A model generated the notes under the pieces. It was not told the DNA's origin and did no database searches. It was given only the letters and a program-made list of their open reading frames with translations. Of a stretch of 64,000 nt of DNA, positions 46,527-58,295 are shown in pieces (positions within the stretch are counted from its first letter, which is position 1; each line of letters opens with the position of its first letter). The stretch covers positions 62,001 to 126,000 of the forward strand of contig QLIY01000118.1 of assembly GCA_003260075.1 (NCBI GenBank). The letters are read 5' to 3'. Position numbers and translations under genes: made by a program. Source of the DNA: Phallusia mammillata (taxonomy: Eukaryota > Chordata > Ascidiacea > Phlebobranchia > Ascidiidae).

Positions 46527-46924
46527 CTGAAAAGAGGTTTCAAGTTTGTAATCTTAAAAATTGACACTCGGTTGTTTTGCATTTTTACATATTTAATTCT
46601 GCAATTTTACATGGGGGGGGGGTATTTAAAGGTTAATTATTTAATTTAGATTTGTAAGTATTACTGGTCCGGATTCGGGTTTGAATTTGAATACAGAGGG
46701 CTTGATTCGGAACTGATTTTACACTAGAACTTTTCATCTCATTTGTACCGCAATTTCATCCACTTTCGGACTTTTTTTTCAACACAAATTTGGTTTTTTT
46801 GGCGAGGCTTTATTTGTTATTCTGCTATCACTATTTCAGAGAACAGATATAGGAAACAATGGTTACAAGTCTATTTGTTAATGAGGTACAAGTTTGAAGT
46901 TGCAGAAACGGTTTGTTTACAAAC

Positions 46925-48082
46925 GTTTTGTTTTGGAGGAGAGGACTTTGTAGCAAAACACAGCACCAGTGTGAGGTGGTTGAATGTCTTTGAAGATCAC
47001 TTCACCGGTGACTTCGTCTTTGTATTCGAATACAAATCCTCATTGCAAAGTTTAAATCCTATTTTCTTCGCCAGTTCCTTTGATTTATTTGTATTGGCCA
47101 CAACTGTGATCATTTCAAAGTTCTTCTCAAGCGCCATATCTTCAAGTCTACAGAACAGAGATGATCGTGTTAAACCATGGCGTCAATAAATGATAAGCAA
47201 AGACAGTGTACACTGTTTCAACCTATGCAAGGTCTTATCAGCGCAGCTGGTGACCAGTGATCAGTCGCATTGGATAGTAACTTATATCACTACTATTAAT
47301 TTTTAGGTTGTAACTGACATTGTTAAATATTAAAATGTTGTTCACAATTAAGAAATTATAGTACCAACGTTTGCATTAACAGCATTGCAAGTCCTCGTCG
47401 TTGAAATTTCGGATTAGTAATAATCATGTCTCCGTGCAGATAAGGCCGCTTATCAGCAATTCGATGTAAATTCTTCAACATGACTTCATCGAACTAAAAA
47501 GAGGTGGCAAGTTTGTAATCTTAAAAACTGATACTGGTTAATTGTTTTGCATATTTCTCGTAGTTGTCAGAATGTGTATAAATGCAAATTAAAGCAGTTT
47601 TGCAATAAAGATTACCTTAATGTTTCAACCTTCTGATTTGAGTTAATCTATTGTCAAATTTATTTCAAGTCCTAGTTCACAATGCTCACCCTTAATAGTT
47701 TATTGAGAGAAGGGGTGTTTTAACTCGTGGGAAAAATCTCTGGATGAAAATACTTGTTCCATTTTGTGACCAACACACAAGCACACAACTCATTTGACTG
47801 AACATCAAATACTCCAAAAGACACGCCTTGGGGAACAAGAAACTGCGACAAAAAGTACTGTAAAGTTAATCTAAAATTATACTGTAGCTTTTATACTATG
47901 TGTTTTGCAATCAGATTTTATATAATTACCGTGATACAAGTGTCAATAAAGATATTCTTTTCCGTGTCTGAAAATTGTAAACATTTTGAGGTTACTTCCT
48001 CATTCAAGTAAAACAACAGCAGTTTGCAAATCTTTGCTGAATCTTCTATTGTCAAAGGTCTTGTGCTAAATTGGCCTTCCAT
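46925..48082 (-). pseudogene. GNAT acetyltransferase copy A, with a nonsense codon and a frameshift
   Basis: Exon 1 (48082-47930), exon 2 (47842-47690), exon 3 (47493-47369) and exon 4 (from 47147) follow the cluster plan. The start MEGQFSTRPLTIEDSAKIC and the motif NPKFQRRGLAM are clear GNAT features. Exon 2 contains an in-frame TAA (47720-47722) where intact copies have a different codon, and exon 4 lacks one base near 47026, leading to an early stop at 46997-46999. Two lesions make it a probable pseudogene, unless one is a sequencing error. Confidence 0.65.
47215..47290. repeat. SINE-like dispersed repeat, copy 3
   Basis: CAAGGTCTTATCAGCGCAGCTGGTGA matches the core at 14795 and 33875; only the left part is preserved. 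It lies in an intron of GNAT copy A. Confidence 0.4.
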
Positions 48083-49278
48083 TTGTTGTTGATTCGACTG
48101 ACTTAGCTTATCAACCAATTACCGATTAGAAGACAAAAAACGGGATGTTAAAAAAGTTTTGGGTATGACTGCAACTATTTGGCAACTTGACCTAAAACTT
48201 AACAATAGAAATTACTGGCAGCAAAACTTTTAACTTTAAAACTGTAACCGTACTCGTTGCGCTGCTGGCTTGCATTTCCATCTGGTACGAGTCTGTTAAA
48301 CTTGTATGAGTGATTGCTTTCAGTCTAGCAAGGATATCATTAATTAGTACACGAATTCGGGCAATTCCTATTAATCATGTTTTCGAATACGTTTATTTCT
48401 TATGTGTTGTCCATTTGAAACACACAATTGGTTACTTTCAAATCGCTGCAAAACGTCATTGTATTTGTTAACTGTATTCAAATAAGAAAATTGTATAATT
48501 CGCTGGCACTCGAAAACTAAGGAAGTATTCATAAAATAACACCATGCAGATATAGTAGCAGCCTATGACGCAAAACATATGCGACCTAATGTCTACCACC
48601 TACTTTCTAATGGTAAAAAAAATCTTATATTGCCAAACGTTAAAAACCAAAAATCTTATACTAGCCTAACTTCTTAGTTACCTGCAACCACATGTAAAGG
48701 TTCGCTTGTTTCAGCTTGTTTTACACGTCGCGGTACCAGTACAACGCGAACAAAGCTTTCCAAGTGACACACATTTGTTCTGTATGACCTATATATCAGT
48801 CGTGACTCTTGGAATTTTTGTAAAAGTCTCAAGGGTGATTATGGGAACTTTGCACTGTCTTTCAACGGTTTATTCGGTTGTTGAATGTAATACTTGCTTG
48901 GATCACCAGGTATCGGTAACAATAAACATTAATTAGTTTCAGTGTCACAATTGTTTTATATTGATCTTACTCTGTGGCCCCAAACGCCACTTGATGCTTC
49001 GCAGACACCGGACATTTTCTGACCGACCCAAATCTTATCTGTAAATATTGCAACTTGTTTTCTGTGTCACTTGTGCTGGTTTAGTAAGTCTGCAAACAAT
49101 AGTCATCTGTGCATTCTATTCTATTTCAAATAGCTGCAAAATGCCAGTGAATCGTCTTACAAGTGATACGACTAATAGTGTTACAAAAATCAGTACCGCT
49201 TATATACCGCAATCATGAAAACGAAACCCAACAGTGAATTTTTTTCGTATATAAGCTATTGCTGCCAGGCATAATATC
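48083..49278. other. spacer between GNAT copies A and B
   Basis: No supported gene or element apart from the inverted-repeat element that begins at 49279. Open frames such as 48706-48936 have no recognisable features. Confidence 0.4.
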
Positions 49279-49510
49279 AAGTTTATAGATCTCTTCTGGC
49301 AATTTCGTTGCGTTGTGACGTGTTGCGTTCCATTCTTTTCTTTTTTGTTTATCGTGCACTGTACTAGTCGCATTCAGTGTTATTTACCCTCCTTTGTTTA
49401 TCGTGCAATGTACTAGTCGCATTCAGTGTTATTTACCCTCAAGGCGACCTGTATAGGACGTCGTAACGTCGAAATAAAACCACAATTGCCAGAAGAGCTC
49501 TATAAACTTG
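49279..49510. mobile_element. short element with a long terminal inverted repeat
   Basis: The left end (49279-49305) and right end (49484-49510) are inverse copies of each other over about 27 bases with one mismatch; both include TCTTCTGGCAATT or its complement. Inside lies a 48-bp direct repeat (TTTGTTTATCGTGCA...CAGTGTTATTTACCCT) in two adjacent copies without a G spacer. No clear target duplication is seen. Confidence 0.6.
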
Positions 49511-49578
49511 AATTATTTTTAGTTGAAGTTACAATACATGTTAATGCAGTTAAAATGAGCATTTCCGCAAAATTTCCT

Positions 49579-51624
49579 TTACAAACGACTGCGCTTTGAG
49601 GTGAGGTCTTTGTAGCAAAACGCAGCACCAGTGTGAGGTGGTGGAATGTCTTTGAAGATTGCTTCACCGGTGACTGCGTCCTTGTATTCCGAATACCGAA
49701 CTTCATTGCTAAGTTGCCATCCAAGTTTTTTAACCAGTTCTTTTGATTTATTTGTATTGGCAACCCCGATAATAAATTCAAACTTCTTCTCCAACGCTAT
49801 GTCTTCGAGACTGTTAAAACATAATGCATAATTTTCATTGCTAATTGGACAATTTCATAACTAGAGATGTACCGAATCGGCTAATTTTCGAATATTTGTG
49901 TTTCGTCAACATTTTAGTTCTGTAGGGTTTAACTTGGCCTTAGGCATGATTGTCAGCCACCAATAAATTACTGATTTGTTGTCTGTGCGAAAAACAATGT
50001 ATTGAAAATGTTAATAGCCTACTTGACGCAATTGGAGTTTTGACGTAGTTTGAAAGATTGTACGGTGCCGCATCTAAGGCTGAAAAGACACGTTTTACGC
50101 TTTAAATTTGTTTTTATTCGGCCGAAAATTGACAAAGATTCGGTACATCTCTTGTATAAACAGCTCGTTTGGAGATCGTATTAAAAGGTAATCTACTCAC
50201 AGTTGCATTAGATGCATCGCAAGACCACGACGTTGGATTTTCGGATTCGCGACAACAATCTCCCCGTGCAGATAAGGCCGTTCATTAATAATTTTCGGTG
50301 CGTCTTTAAGCATATATTCATCAAACTGAAAACAGTACTTTGTGCAAGGGGGGGGGGAGTATAAACAGTTCGTTTGGAGATCGTATTAAACGGCAAACTA
50401 CTCACAGTTGCATTAGGTGCATCGCAAGACCACGACGTTGGTTTTTCGGATTCGTGACAACAATCTCCCCATGTAGATAAGGCCGTTCATTAATAATTTT
50501 CGGCGCGTCTTTAAGCATATATTCATCAAACTGAAAACAGTACTTTGTGCAAGTGACATTTATGACAGTGCCGGATTGCATATTTCCAAAATGTAATCTA
50601 TTTCGCATATGGGGCTTTGGGGGGGGGGCATGAAAGTTACGGATTATAGCCCATGTGATGATGGTTGCTAAATAAGGGTTGCGTTTAAAGTAAAATTTTT
50701 ATTATCTAAAAAGGAAAAAAACGCAATCTTACCCTTAGTAACTTGTTCAGTGCAGGTGTATGGGGGGGGGGGCTCCCGCAAAACGAGATTAATAATCGCA
50801 ATTTGAAAAAAAAAAACGCTTTGGCGTTTAAAAAATAGCATGAAACTTGTTTGAAAACTTTCTTCGTAGGCGACAAACCACAATGCATTATGACATCTAA
50901 ATCCCATTGTGATGCAACAAACGTAAATTGTCAGCGGAAAACAACGTCACATTACACTGCAATGGCTCTTTCTTGTTGCAATTAAAATTTTTGTCCTGGA
51001 CTGAATGTGGTTGTAACTTTATGCACCATGTTTTGGTTGCTTAAAGCAAAAAGGTTGAGAACCACTGGTTTAAAGTAAAAATTTTATTATGTAAAAAGGA
51101 AAAAAAACGCAATCTTACCCTTAGTAACTTGTTCAGTGCAGGTGTATGTTGACCGAGGTTAAAATTTTCTGGCAGTACATGTTTGTCCCAGGCTGTATTC
51201 AAATGACAAGCAAGCATCTCATCCGATTTCTCATCAAACACACCAATACAAGTGCCTTGAGGGACAACAAACTGTAAGAAAAGTTGCTGCATGAATATCT
51301 TTAAACGAGAACAAACTTTAGTTATTGCACAACGACCTTCAAATACGTATCTACAAAGAGGTCCTTCTCGAAAGCTGACAATTGCAAGCATTTTGCAGTT
51401 ACTTCTTCATTTATATATAACATCAGAAGTTGGCGAATCCCAACAGAATCTTCTACCGTCAAACGTCTTGGGGGGGGGGGAGTATCTACAAAGAGGTCCT
51501 TCTCGAAAGTTGACAATTGCAAGCATTTTGCAGTTACTTCTTCATTTAAATATAGCTTCAGAAGTTGGCGAATCCCAACAGAATCTTCTACCGTCAAACG
51601 TCTTGTTCGAAAATGACTGGCCAT
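49579..51624 (-). CDS. GNAT family N-acetyltransferase, copy B, four exons
   Basis: Exon 1 (51624-51337, inflated by an allelic repeat around 51470-51480; true length 150 nt), exon 2 (51271-51119, 153 nt), exon 3 (50530-50406, allelic copy 50325-50201, 125 nt) and exon 4 (49810-49579, 232 nt). The joined protein is about 219 residues with no lesion. The fold follows GNAT enzymes, which move acetyl from acetyl-CoA to an amine. VPQGTCIGVFDEKSDEML forms the central strands, NPKIQRRGLAMHLMQL is the acetyl-CoA pyrophosphate loop (motif A), and VANTNKSKELVKKLGWQ is motif B. The arrangement recalls arylalkylamine acetyltransferase-like proteins of invertebrates, but the substrate cannot be told. It belongs to a local cluster with one shared exon plan. 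Confidence 0.72.
49863..50152. mobile_element. inverted-repeat element, AGAGATGTACCGAATC family
   Basis: A perfect 16-bp inverted repeat (49863-49878 and 50137-50152) bounds 290 bp in intron 3 of GNAT copy B. Its ends match those of the 39486-39678 element. I could not identify a convincing target duplication; the spacing and ends fit a MITE. Confidence 0.65.
50640..51066. mobile_element. right end of a hAT-type element present in one allele of GNAT copy B intron 2
   Basis: GGTTGAGAACCACTG ends at about 51067 and is followed by GTTTAAAG, the same 8 bases that precede TAAAATTTT at about 50686 in the other allele without the insertion. The left end is probably lost at the G spacer 50762-50772. 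This implies an insertion polymorphism between haplotypes. Confidence 0.5.
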
Positions 51625-52500
51625 TTTTCACCACAACTAATCCAGCTGCTGTGCGATACAACCTAACTTGTGCGAAACTAGATTGTTTGTTGCCTGAATT
51701 CTGTTGAATTAAGTTGTTTGACTAAATAGACATGAATCTTCTGCTTAAGACATGTAATGCCATTAACGCTAATCTTCCAAAGCTACAAAACAGCGGGGGG
51801 GGGGAAAGTTTGACTAAATAGACATGAATCTTCTGCTCAAGACATGTAATGCCATTAACGCTAATCTTCCAAAGCTACAAAACAGCAGACGAAATGTTGC
51901 TACTGTGACCTACTTAAACTGCTGTGCACTATGTACTGTCCGATGGTGTTTACCTTCTTCTATCGTTTGTGTTTGATCACAAACCGACCACGAGTGATTT
52001 CGAACGTTGACTGGCACTTATATCCTACCAGTTGTATGCGGCTTTCGTGCACGAAACATGACTCGCGTGAAACGATGTAATGCCAAGGATATTGCTTGGC
52101 TGTTTCATCCGAGAAGATAAAATTGTTTGGCATTTTTGGCGTTCTGTTTCACTGATCAAAAAACATCACCATACATTCAGTTACGAGTCGTTCTGGTGGG
52201 TCATGTTAATGTTTGTCGCTACGAGGTTTGTGATGTAGCATCTAAGTTGGGCAAAGTTTGCTGCACGAACATCGACTGTGTTTTAAATCAGTTGTTCTTA
52301 AACAATTCAAAGGGGGGGGGGCTGGGTCATGTTACTGTTTGTCGCTACGAGGTTTGTGATGTGGCATCTAAGTTGGGCAAAGTTTGCTCCACGAACATCG
52401 ACTGTGTTTTAAATCAGTTGTTCTTAAACAATTCAAATTCCTTTGCTGATGAAAAATAATTTTGAAATTGTAACATTTTGGTAACAAATATATTCGAAAT
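51625..52500. other. upstream region of GNAT copy B with allelic repeats
   Basis: Two local duplications surround G spacers: about 51716-51794 with 51810-51886, and about 52196-52311 with 52322-52440. No gene is supported. The region should contain the promoter of copy B. Confidence 0.4.
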
Positions 52501-52675
52501 GAGGGTCTAGGCCAGTGGTTCTCAAACAGAGCCCATGTTGTCTTGATCTTCCTTAAGCTTCAATGTATAAGCCTGTCAATCAAACTTCATAGCCTCTCAA
52601 CAACCATTCGGTTCGGGCCGGGTTTTGGACTTGTACTTTTGGGTTCGGGCGGGATTATGGCTTTCGAGCCCGTTT

Positions 52676-52770
52676 ACAACTCTGGTCCTTATATTCCGAA
52701 TACAGGACTTCATGGCAACATTGATATCTGAGGTTTTTACTAAGACCTTTTGATTTCTAATTAGCTGACT
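52676..52770 (-). pseudogene. decayed GNAT exon 4 fragment (second allele at about 52912-53005)
   Basis: Read on the minus strand, the segment keeps the pattern KSKGLSKNL followed by EVLYSEYKD, which matches motif B of the neighbouring GNAT exon 4, with stops and changed codons between. A CCCGAA-type repeat sits at the point where the homology ends. The same fragment appears again after the G spacer at 52867-52877. Confidence 0.55.
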
Positions 52771-53879
52771 TAGCTGTGGGCTTACAGCAATGAATCATGC
52801 AATCCTATGCGCTAAACAGCCCCTTTTGCGTTTTAAACACGCCCTTTGCGTTTAAAACACGCGTGTGGGGGGGGGGGCGGGGTTATGACTCCACTTTCGA
52901 GCCCGTTTACAACTCTGGTCCTTATATTCCGAATACAGGAGTTCATGGCAACGTTGATATCCGAGGTTTTTACTAAGACCTTTTGATTTCTAATTAGCTG
53001 ACTTAGCTGCGGGCTTACAGCAATGAATCATGCAATCCTGTGCGCTAAACACCCCCTTTTGCGTTTTAAACACGCCCTTTGCGTTTAAAACACGCGTGTG
53101 CTACGATATGGACATGTTGCCTTTAGCTTATTTCCTTCAGTGCCACAGGACGCAATCGCCTAATTAAGATGTTTTAAATCAGTGCCCGAAGGTTTGCAAA
53201 CACAAACCTTAAACAACGTTATTGTTTTCCAACGTAGGAGTGTTGACAAACAGTTGTCGAATACTTACTTCATCAGTATTGCTTTGGTATTACATTTAAA
53301 GTTGATCACAGTAGGTTCGCTATTCTGGAAGCTGGTGTATATATGTGTGTAAACACATGATAAATTAAAAGGAACGTTGGTTGCAACCATATTCAAAGTC
53401 TGATACCCAAACATTGTGTTGACAAACGGCTTTGTAAGCATATCATTAAAACACACACATGACAAAACAGAGATTACCTTGGCATTCGCAATTGATTCTT
53501 AAATCAGTTAAATAAACTTAGCATATCTTGTAGTCTCTTTTGCACCAATCATTTGACATTAAAAATACTGCTGAACATTTCACACTGTCGCTGCACAAGC
53601 CTATCGTAGAAATACATCAATTTCTTTTATTTCGAATAAGCGGTTTTGTGGTGGGGCAGCTTGTTTAGACACCTCTCCTTTAAGTGAATGTTAGAAAATT
53701 TATCGAAATCTGATTCTAAATGGTTTATTTGAAGGTACGGCACAACTTGCGTTCTTCGTAACGAAGTACGTGGTCCGGTCATTGTAATTTGTATTACGGT
53801 TGCTAATTGGACACATATGTTAATCAGGTAAATGGGAAGTTTTGTGGTTTTGAAAGTGGCTTATTGTAACTTTAAGTGC

Positions 53880-54020
53880 ATTGCAAGGTCTTGACATTAA
53901 CACAAATTTGCATTAATAATTTCTACGCGTAGATAACGTCTTTTGTTAGTATTTCGAGAACCATGTTTTAACATAATTTCATCGATCCTCAAAGGGGTTG
54001 CAAGTTCAAACGCCTCGACC
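53880..54020 (-). pseudogene. decayed GNAT exon 3 fragment
   Basis: The minus strand encodes IDEIMLKHGSR, RRYLRVEIINANL, a stop, then QDLAMHL, a degraded form of the FDEFMLK...RPYL...QRQGLAMHL exon 3. An in-frame TAA separates the halves. No other exon of this copy is found, though the exon 4 fragment at 52676 is on the same strand in the right order and could be from the same dead gene. Confidence 0.6.
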
Positions 54021-54106
54021 TGTAATAAACCCACTGTCTTCGAGCATAAAAGCCATAAAAACTTAATACAACGCAAAAGGAAAACTTTGCATGCCATGTT
54101 GTACGT

Positions 54107-54303
54107 CAGTGGTGGGCAACCACCGGGCCTCGAGGGGTTCGTTACCGGACCGCAGAAAACTTTCTGAAGATTCACATTGAATCAAAGTTGTAATAACTGC
54201 AATTAGTTTTCAGTGCTGAACATTTGTGGTTTTTAAATGCCGGTCCGTGATAAAAGTTTCAGTTTCAAACCGGCCCGCAGTGCAAAAAGGTGGCCGACCC
54301 CTG
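54107..54303. mobile_element. hAT-type element (197 bp)
   Basis: It begins CAGTGGTGGGCAACC and ends GGTGGCCGACCCCTG. The flanks are TTGTACGT (54099-54106) and TTGCACGT (54304-54311), seven of eight identical. The subterminal ACCGGGCCTCG and the AAGTTTCAGTTTCAAACC stretch are shared with the element at 18511-18885. Confidence 0.75.
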
Positions 54304-55913
54304 TTGCACGTGATTAAAAACTTGTTTGTGTTTCATAGTTGTTTGTTTTACTTTTAAGTTTTATTTAAATCACTTTGTGGAGTGGAACTTTAGTTCTCGT
54401 TTATTGACAGGTTTTATCTTCATAATATAATGCTACTTTAACTAGAAGTCATAATTCTTCCACAAAAAGCCATAAAGTAAACTCACGCAATAGTAGAATA
54501 ACAACGTCATACTTTAAATTAGGTGACGTCATATGATAGCATAAATAGTTACTCAGATTAAAAAGACTAACTAGCAACGTTACATCAAGTGTGGGGTCAA
54601 GTTTATTCAGTACCTGCTGGTGTGGCAATGTATTTTATATTTTTGTGTGTTTTTCATTTTAGCGGCATATCACACACGTCAAGGCAATTACACCCTTTTT
54701 TAAAGTCTAGAGGTCTTGGATGTTGCGTTTTCTAAAATCACACACCCTAACACTTACACAATCGCAAAACCGTTCTTTATAGCCGCCTTCGTTGTACAGT
54801 AATTAATTCCTTTGTTTCGGAGCGACACTACTTTTGCCCCGAGTTACAAATGCACTTTGTTATGTGACTATATATTTGCGTTTGCTAGTCCAAAAAAATA
54901 CACTGCAAACTAGACTACTTGGCCAACAGTGATAAAAGTTTACCGTAAGGCCTAGGCAAAGAAATCTTGTAGGTCTTTCGTTTGACAGTACAGCATCCGA
55001 CTTGTTTCAGCTTAGAAACTTAAGTAAATGATTTTTTCTACAAAGAATATTCCTTTCATTGCATTAAATAGAAACTTATACAAAGACAAGTTTCATCTTG
55101 TACAATCTGTTGGTGTTGCATAATCCAACACAGTCTGGTTGTAATACAGACTTGGGCTGGTTTCCATTTTCTTTGAAAAGTGATCAAGTTTTCATATACA
55201 CGCTGAATGTTTTGTCAATAAATGCAGGATGTCCGGTTGTCCCATGATGGTTTGGTTCTCTTGGATTGATACACAACGCTTGGTCTTCAGGCTGATAAAC
55301 AAACTTTTGCGAGGCATTTCGAAATGGCGGATTTTTCTTGTAACTTTTGTAACTTCGTATTATCTTTTAAAAGTGCAAAAACGTATGTCTCAAGCCGAGG
55401 AGAGGTATATTACAGCCTCGTCTTAGTTGCATCGAAGCAGATGATTATGTTTAGAGTTGTGATTAGTTGCATTGATACTAAAACCTAGACTAAAACTTTG
55501 CTAAGCCTAATGTTTATGTCTCTAGTTTCTATAATCGTGTTGTCAATATTTAGGATTGTTATCAAGCTCCTATCATTGTGCCACGTGGGCTATATCGTAG
55601 CTCATTACATTAAAATTAGATGGTGTTGTGTAAAAGGTTGTATGCATTTGAAGGTATTGCCCTACTGAAATTATAACTTACCTCCAAGCTCGAATTAATT
55701 AGCACTCACAAATCGAAAGGCATAATAGTGAATTCACCTTTGACTAAGCATAAATTGAAAGACATACTCTTTGTTAACGTAAAATTATATGTTAGTTTGT
55801 GCCGTCAGTTTAGAACTTAAATAGACATTGTAGTCTTAATGGGCGATAACTTCAAACGTTACAGTTCTGTTACAGCAAAAAAATTTTGAGCCAAACAAAA
55901 GCGTGTAAAATAA
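54304..55913. other. spacer between GNAT relics and GNAT copy D
   Basis: About 1.6 kb with no supported gene. The words GTGGGGTCAAGTTTATTCAGTACCT near 54590 recur in changed form near 59290 (upstream of copy E), so parts of the upstream regions of copies D and E look duplicated along with the genes. Confidence 0.45.
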
Positions 55914-57561
55914 ATGGAGGGGCGATTTTTTATGAGACTTTTGACACCAAAGAACAAGAATATAATTCGCAAACTTTTCAAGTTTTATTTTGAAGAGGAA
56001 GTAACTTTGAAATCTTTGCAACTATCGGAAGTTGAAAAGGACGTTATCATTAAAACTTACATGAAGGTGGGATTTCCTAATTTTAAGTAATTTAAAAAAC
56101 AAACCTGTGTAACAAAAACGTTGATGTTAATGTAAGTTAACGACGATTTTTCAGTCGGTCGTTCCTCAAAACTTGTCCGTTGGTGTGTTTGATGTCAAAT
56201 CGGATGAGATATGTGGATGCGCGTTTGGTTCCATTGGGGATAGTAATCCTGACATGCACAGTTATGACACCGATAAGCTCACTCCTTCCCTTGCTAAGCT
56301 ACTAAGGGTAAGCAAAACGACGCTAAGCACATTTTAAATATATCTCTTATTTGCAAAATATTTATAATGCGTTACCTATAATTAACTCTTATTTGCAAAT
56401 GCGGCACATTTTAAATATATCTCTTATTTGCAAAATATTTATAATGCGTTAGGGGGGGGGGGAACAAGTCCGTTACCTATATTTTATTCAACTTTGTACT
56501 GAATTGTATTGCATTAATTTTGAAACCGGGCATGAAAATGGTTTAAACAGTACAGAAACATTACACTAGTGCCACAGAATCGGGAAACGGCAGCAAAAAC
56601 CTCACGGTTGAAAATGCGCCAAAGCAAAAATTTTTACATAAAAAGGACATAATATTATAAGACGGCCGCACCCTTAACAGTACAGCCGCGCCCTTAATAC
56701 TACGTTTAAAACAGTAAGGAACGAAATTGAAAAATAAGTCAATATGAAAACCAAACACACAGAAATTTATTCGTTTTAGTTGTTGCTATTATAATATTTT
56801 ACCACACATAAAAGCTCAGCTATAAAACATAGCTGCTAGGTTCATGAAATCTATGACACGTAGGTATTTACCAAGCCTATGTATTAGGGGGGGGGGGATT
56901 CGTTTTAGTTGTTGCTATTATAATATTTTACCACACATAATAGCTCAGCTATAAAACATAGCTGCTTGGTTCATGAAATCTATGACACGTAGGTATTTAC
57001 CAAGCCTATGTATTAAATTTTAACCTTCTGCCGAAATATAAACCTTACTATGTTTCAGTTTGAAGAATACATGTTAAAAGACTTGCCACGAATTGTCAAC
57101 CAACGACCGTATCTGCACATTGATGATGTGCTTGTGAAAACGAAATATCAACGTCAAGGTCTTGCAATGCACTTGGTGCAAAAGTGAGATTTGTATAATC
57201 TTTGTTTTTTGCTGGCACTTTTCAAAAGCATTTGGGTTACAACAATTTTAATGTCATTGCAATATGCAAACCGCATATAGCTGTAAGACCACTATAAACT
57301 AAAATGACACGATGTTTTTTGTCGTTCAGGCTAGAAGAGATAGCGTTGGAAAATAAGTGCGAATTATTAACATGCGTGGCCAATACATATAAGTCAAACG
57401 GAGTTGCGAAAAAACATGGGTTTCAAATCCACAATGAAATTCTCTACTCCAAATACAAGGACACAGTAAGCGGAGAAGTCATCTTTAAGGATATTCCAGC
57501 ACCCTATACTGGTGCTGCGTTCGGCTCCAAAGTCCTTTCTCCCCAGGAGAGCTGTTTGTGA
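55914..57561 (+). CDS. GNAT family N-acetyltransferase, copy D, four exons
   Basis: Exons 55914-56066 (153), 56155-56307 (153), 57059-57183 (125) and 57330-57561 (232) give 220 residues with no lesion. The start MEGRFFMRLLTPKNKNIIR is followed by VVPQNLSVGVFDVKSDEIC, the acetyl-CoA loop KYQRQGLAMHLVQK, VANTYKSNGVAKKHGFQ and the end GSKVLSPQESCL. Exon lengths and intron phases are identical to copy B on the other strand, so the copies arose by gene duplication after the introns were set. Intron 2 holds allelic repeats around the spacers at 56452 and 56887. GNAT enzymes acetylate amines; the substrate is unknown. Confidence 0.73.
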
Positions 57562-58295
57562 TTGGATTTTCTTTAACTGCTAAAACCTTATCTTAACGGA
57601 TTGTTGTAATTTTGTGTGGTAATAATTTGGGGTAAACTTGTTTGAAATTTTTTGGACTTGGTTGCATTGCGGCTTTCGCCAACGGACTGCAATAAGACTG
57701 AACCCAGAGAGAACATTGCGATTGTTTGACATAAAATACAAGTAACGCGTTGAAAGAAACTGCGTGCTATATGATTTTGACATTTATAAGTAAGTGTAGC
57801 GACTGCTTAGTGGCTAATATACTGCTATTGGTCAACAGCGAAAAGAGTTACCTGTAAGGCATCAGCATGATATAATTTGTAGGTTCAGCAAAAGGCCGGA
57901 AATGCACAAATTGTTTTTGCAGTTTTTCGCAGAGAAACATTTAGGACTGTGAGTCGACCAATTTTAGAATTTGGCATGGTAAGGAGAATATGAAATAAAA
58001 AAATTATATAACTTATTACAAACTGGTTAAAGATGTGCTTTCCTAGCACTCAAAACGTAAAATTAAATGAAGCGTTTGTTACAACACAGTAAAAGGATAC
58101 ACAAAATTATCTCATTGTGCTGATAACCCTCCTTGTCAACATTTTAAAACCGCCCCGTCTTTCGACGCAATTTCATCAGAAGAAGTTGAGGATACAAGTT
58201 GAAATTATTTCCCAGAATACGAACTTTTAATGAAAAACAATGTCTCTAAAAATTGAACATGAAACTAAGCAATACTTAGATAGTATGATTTAGTC

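Noticed and set aside
55229..55426. Short frame of 65 codons upstream of GNAT copy D
   Set aside because: No similarity to GNAT exons and no supporting splice sites.
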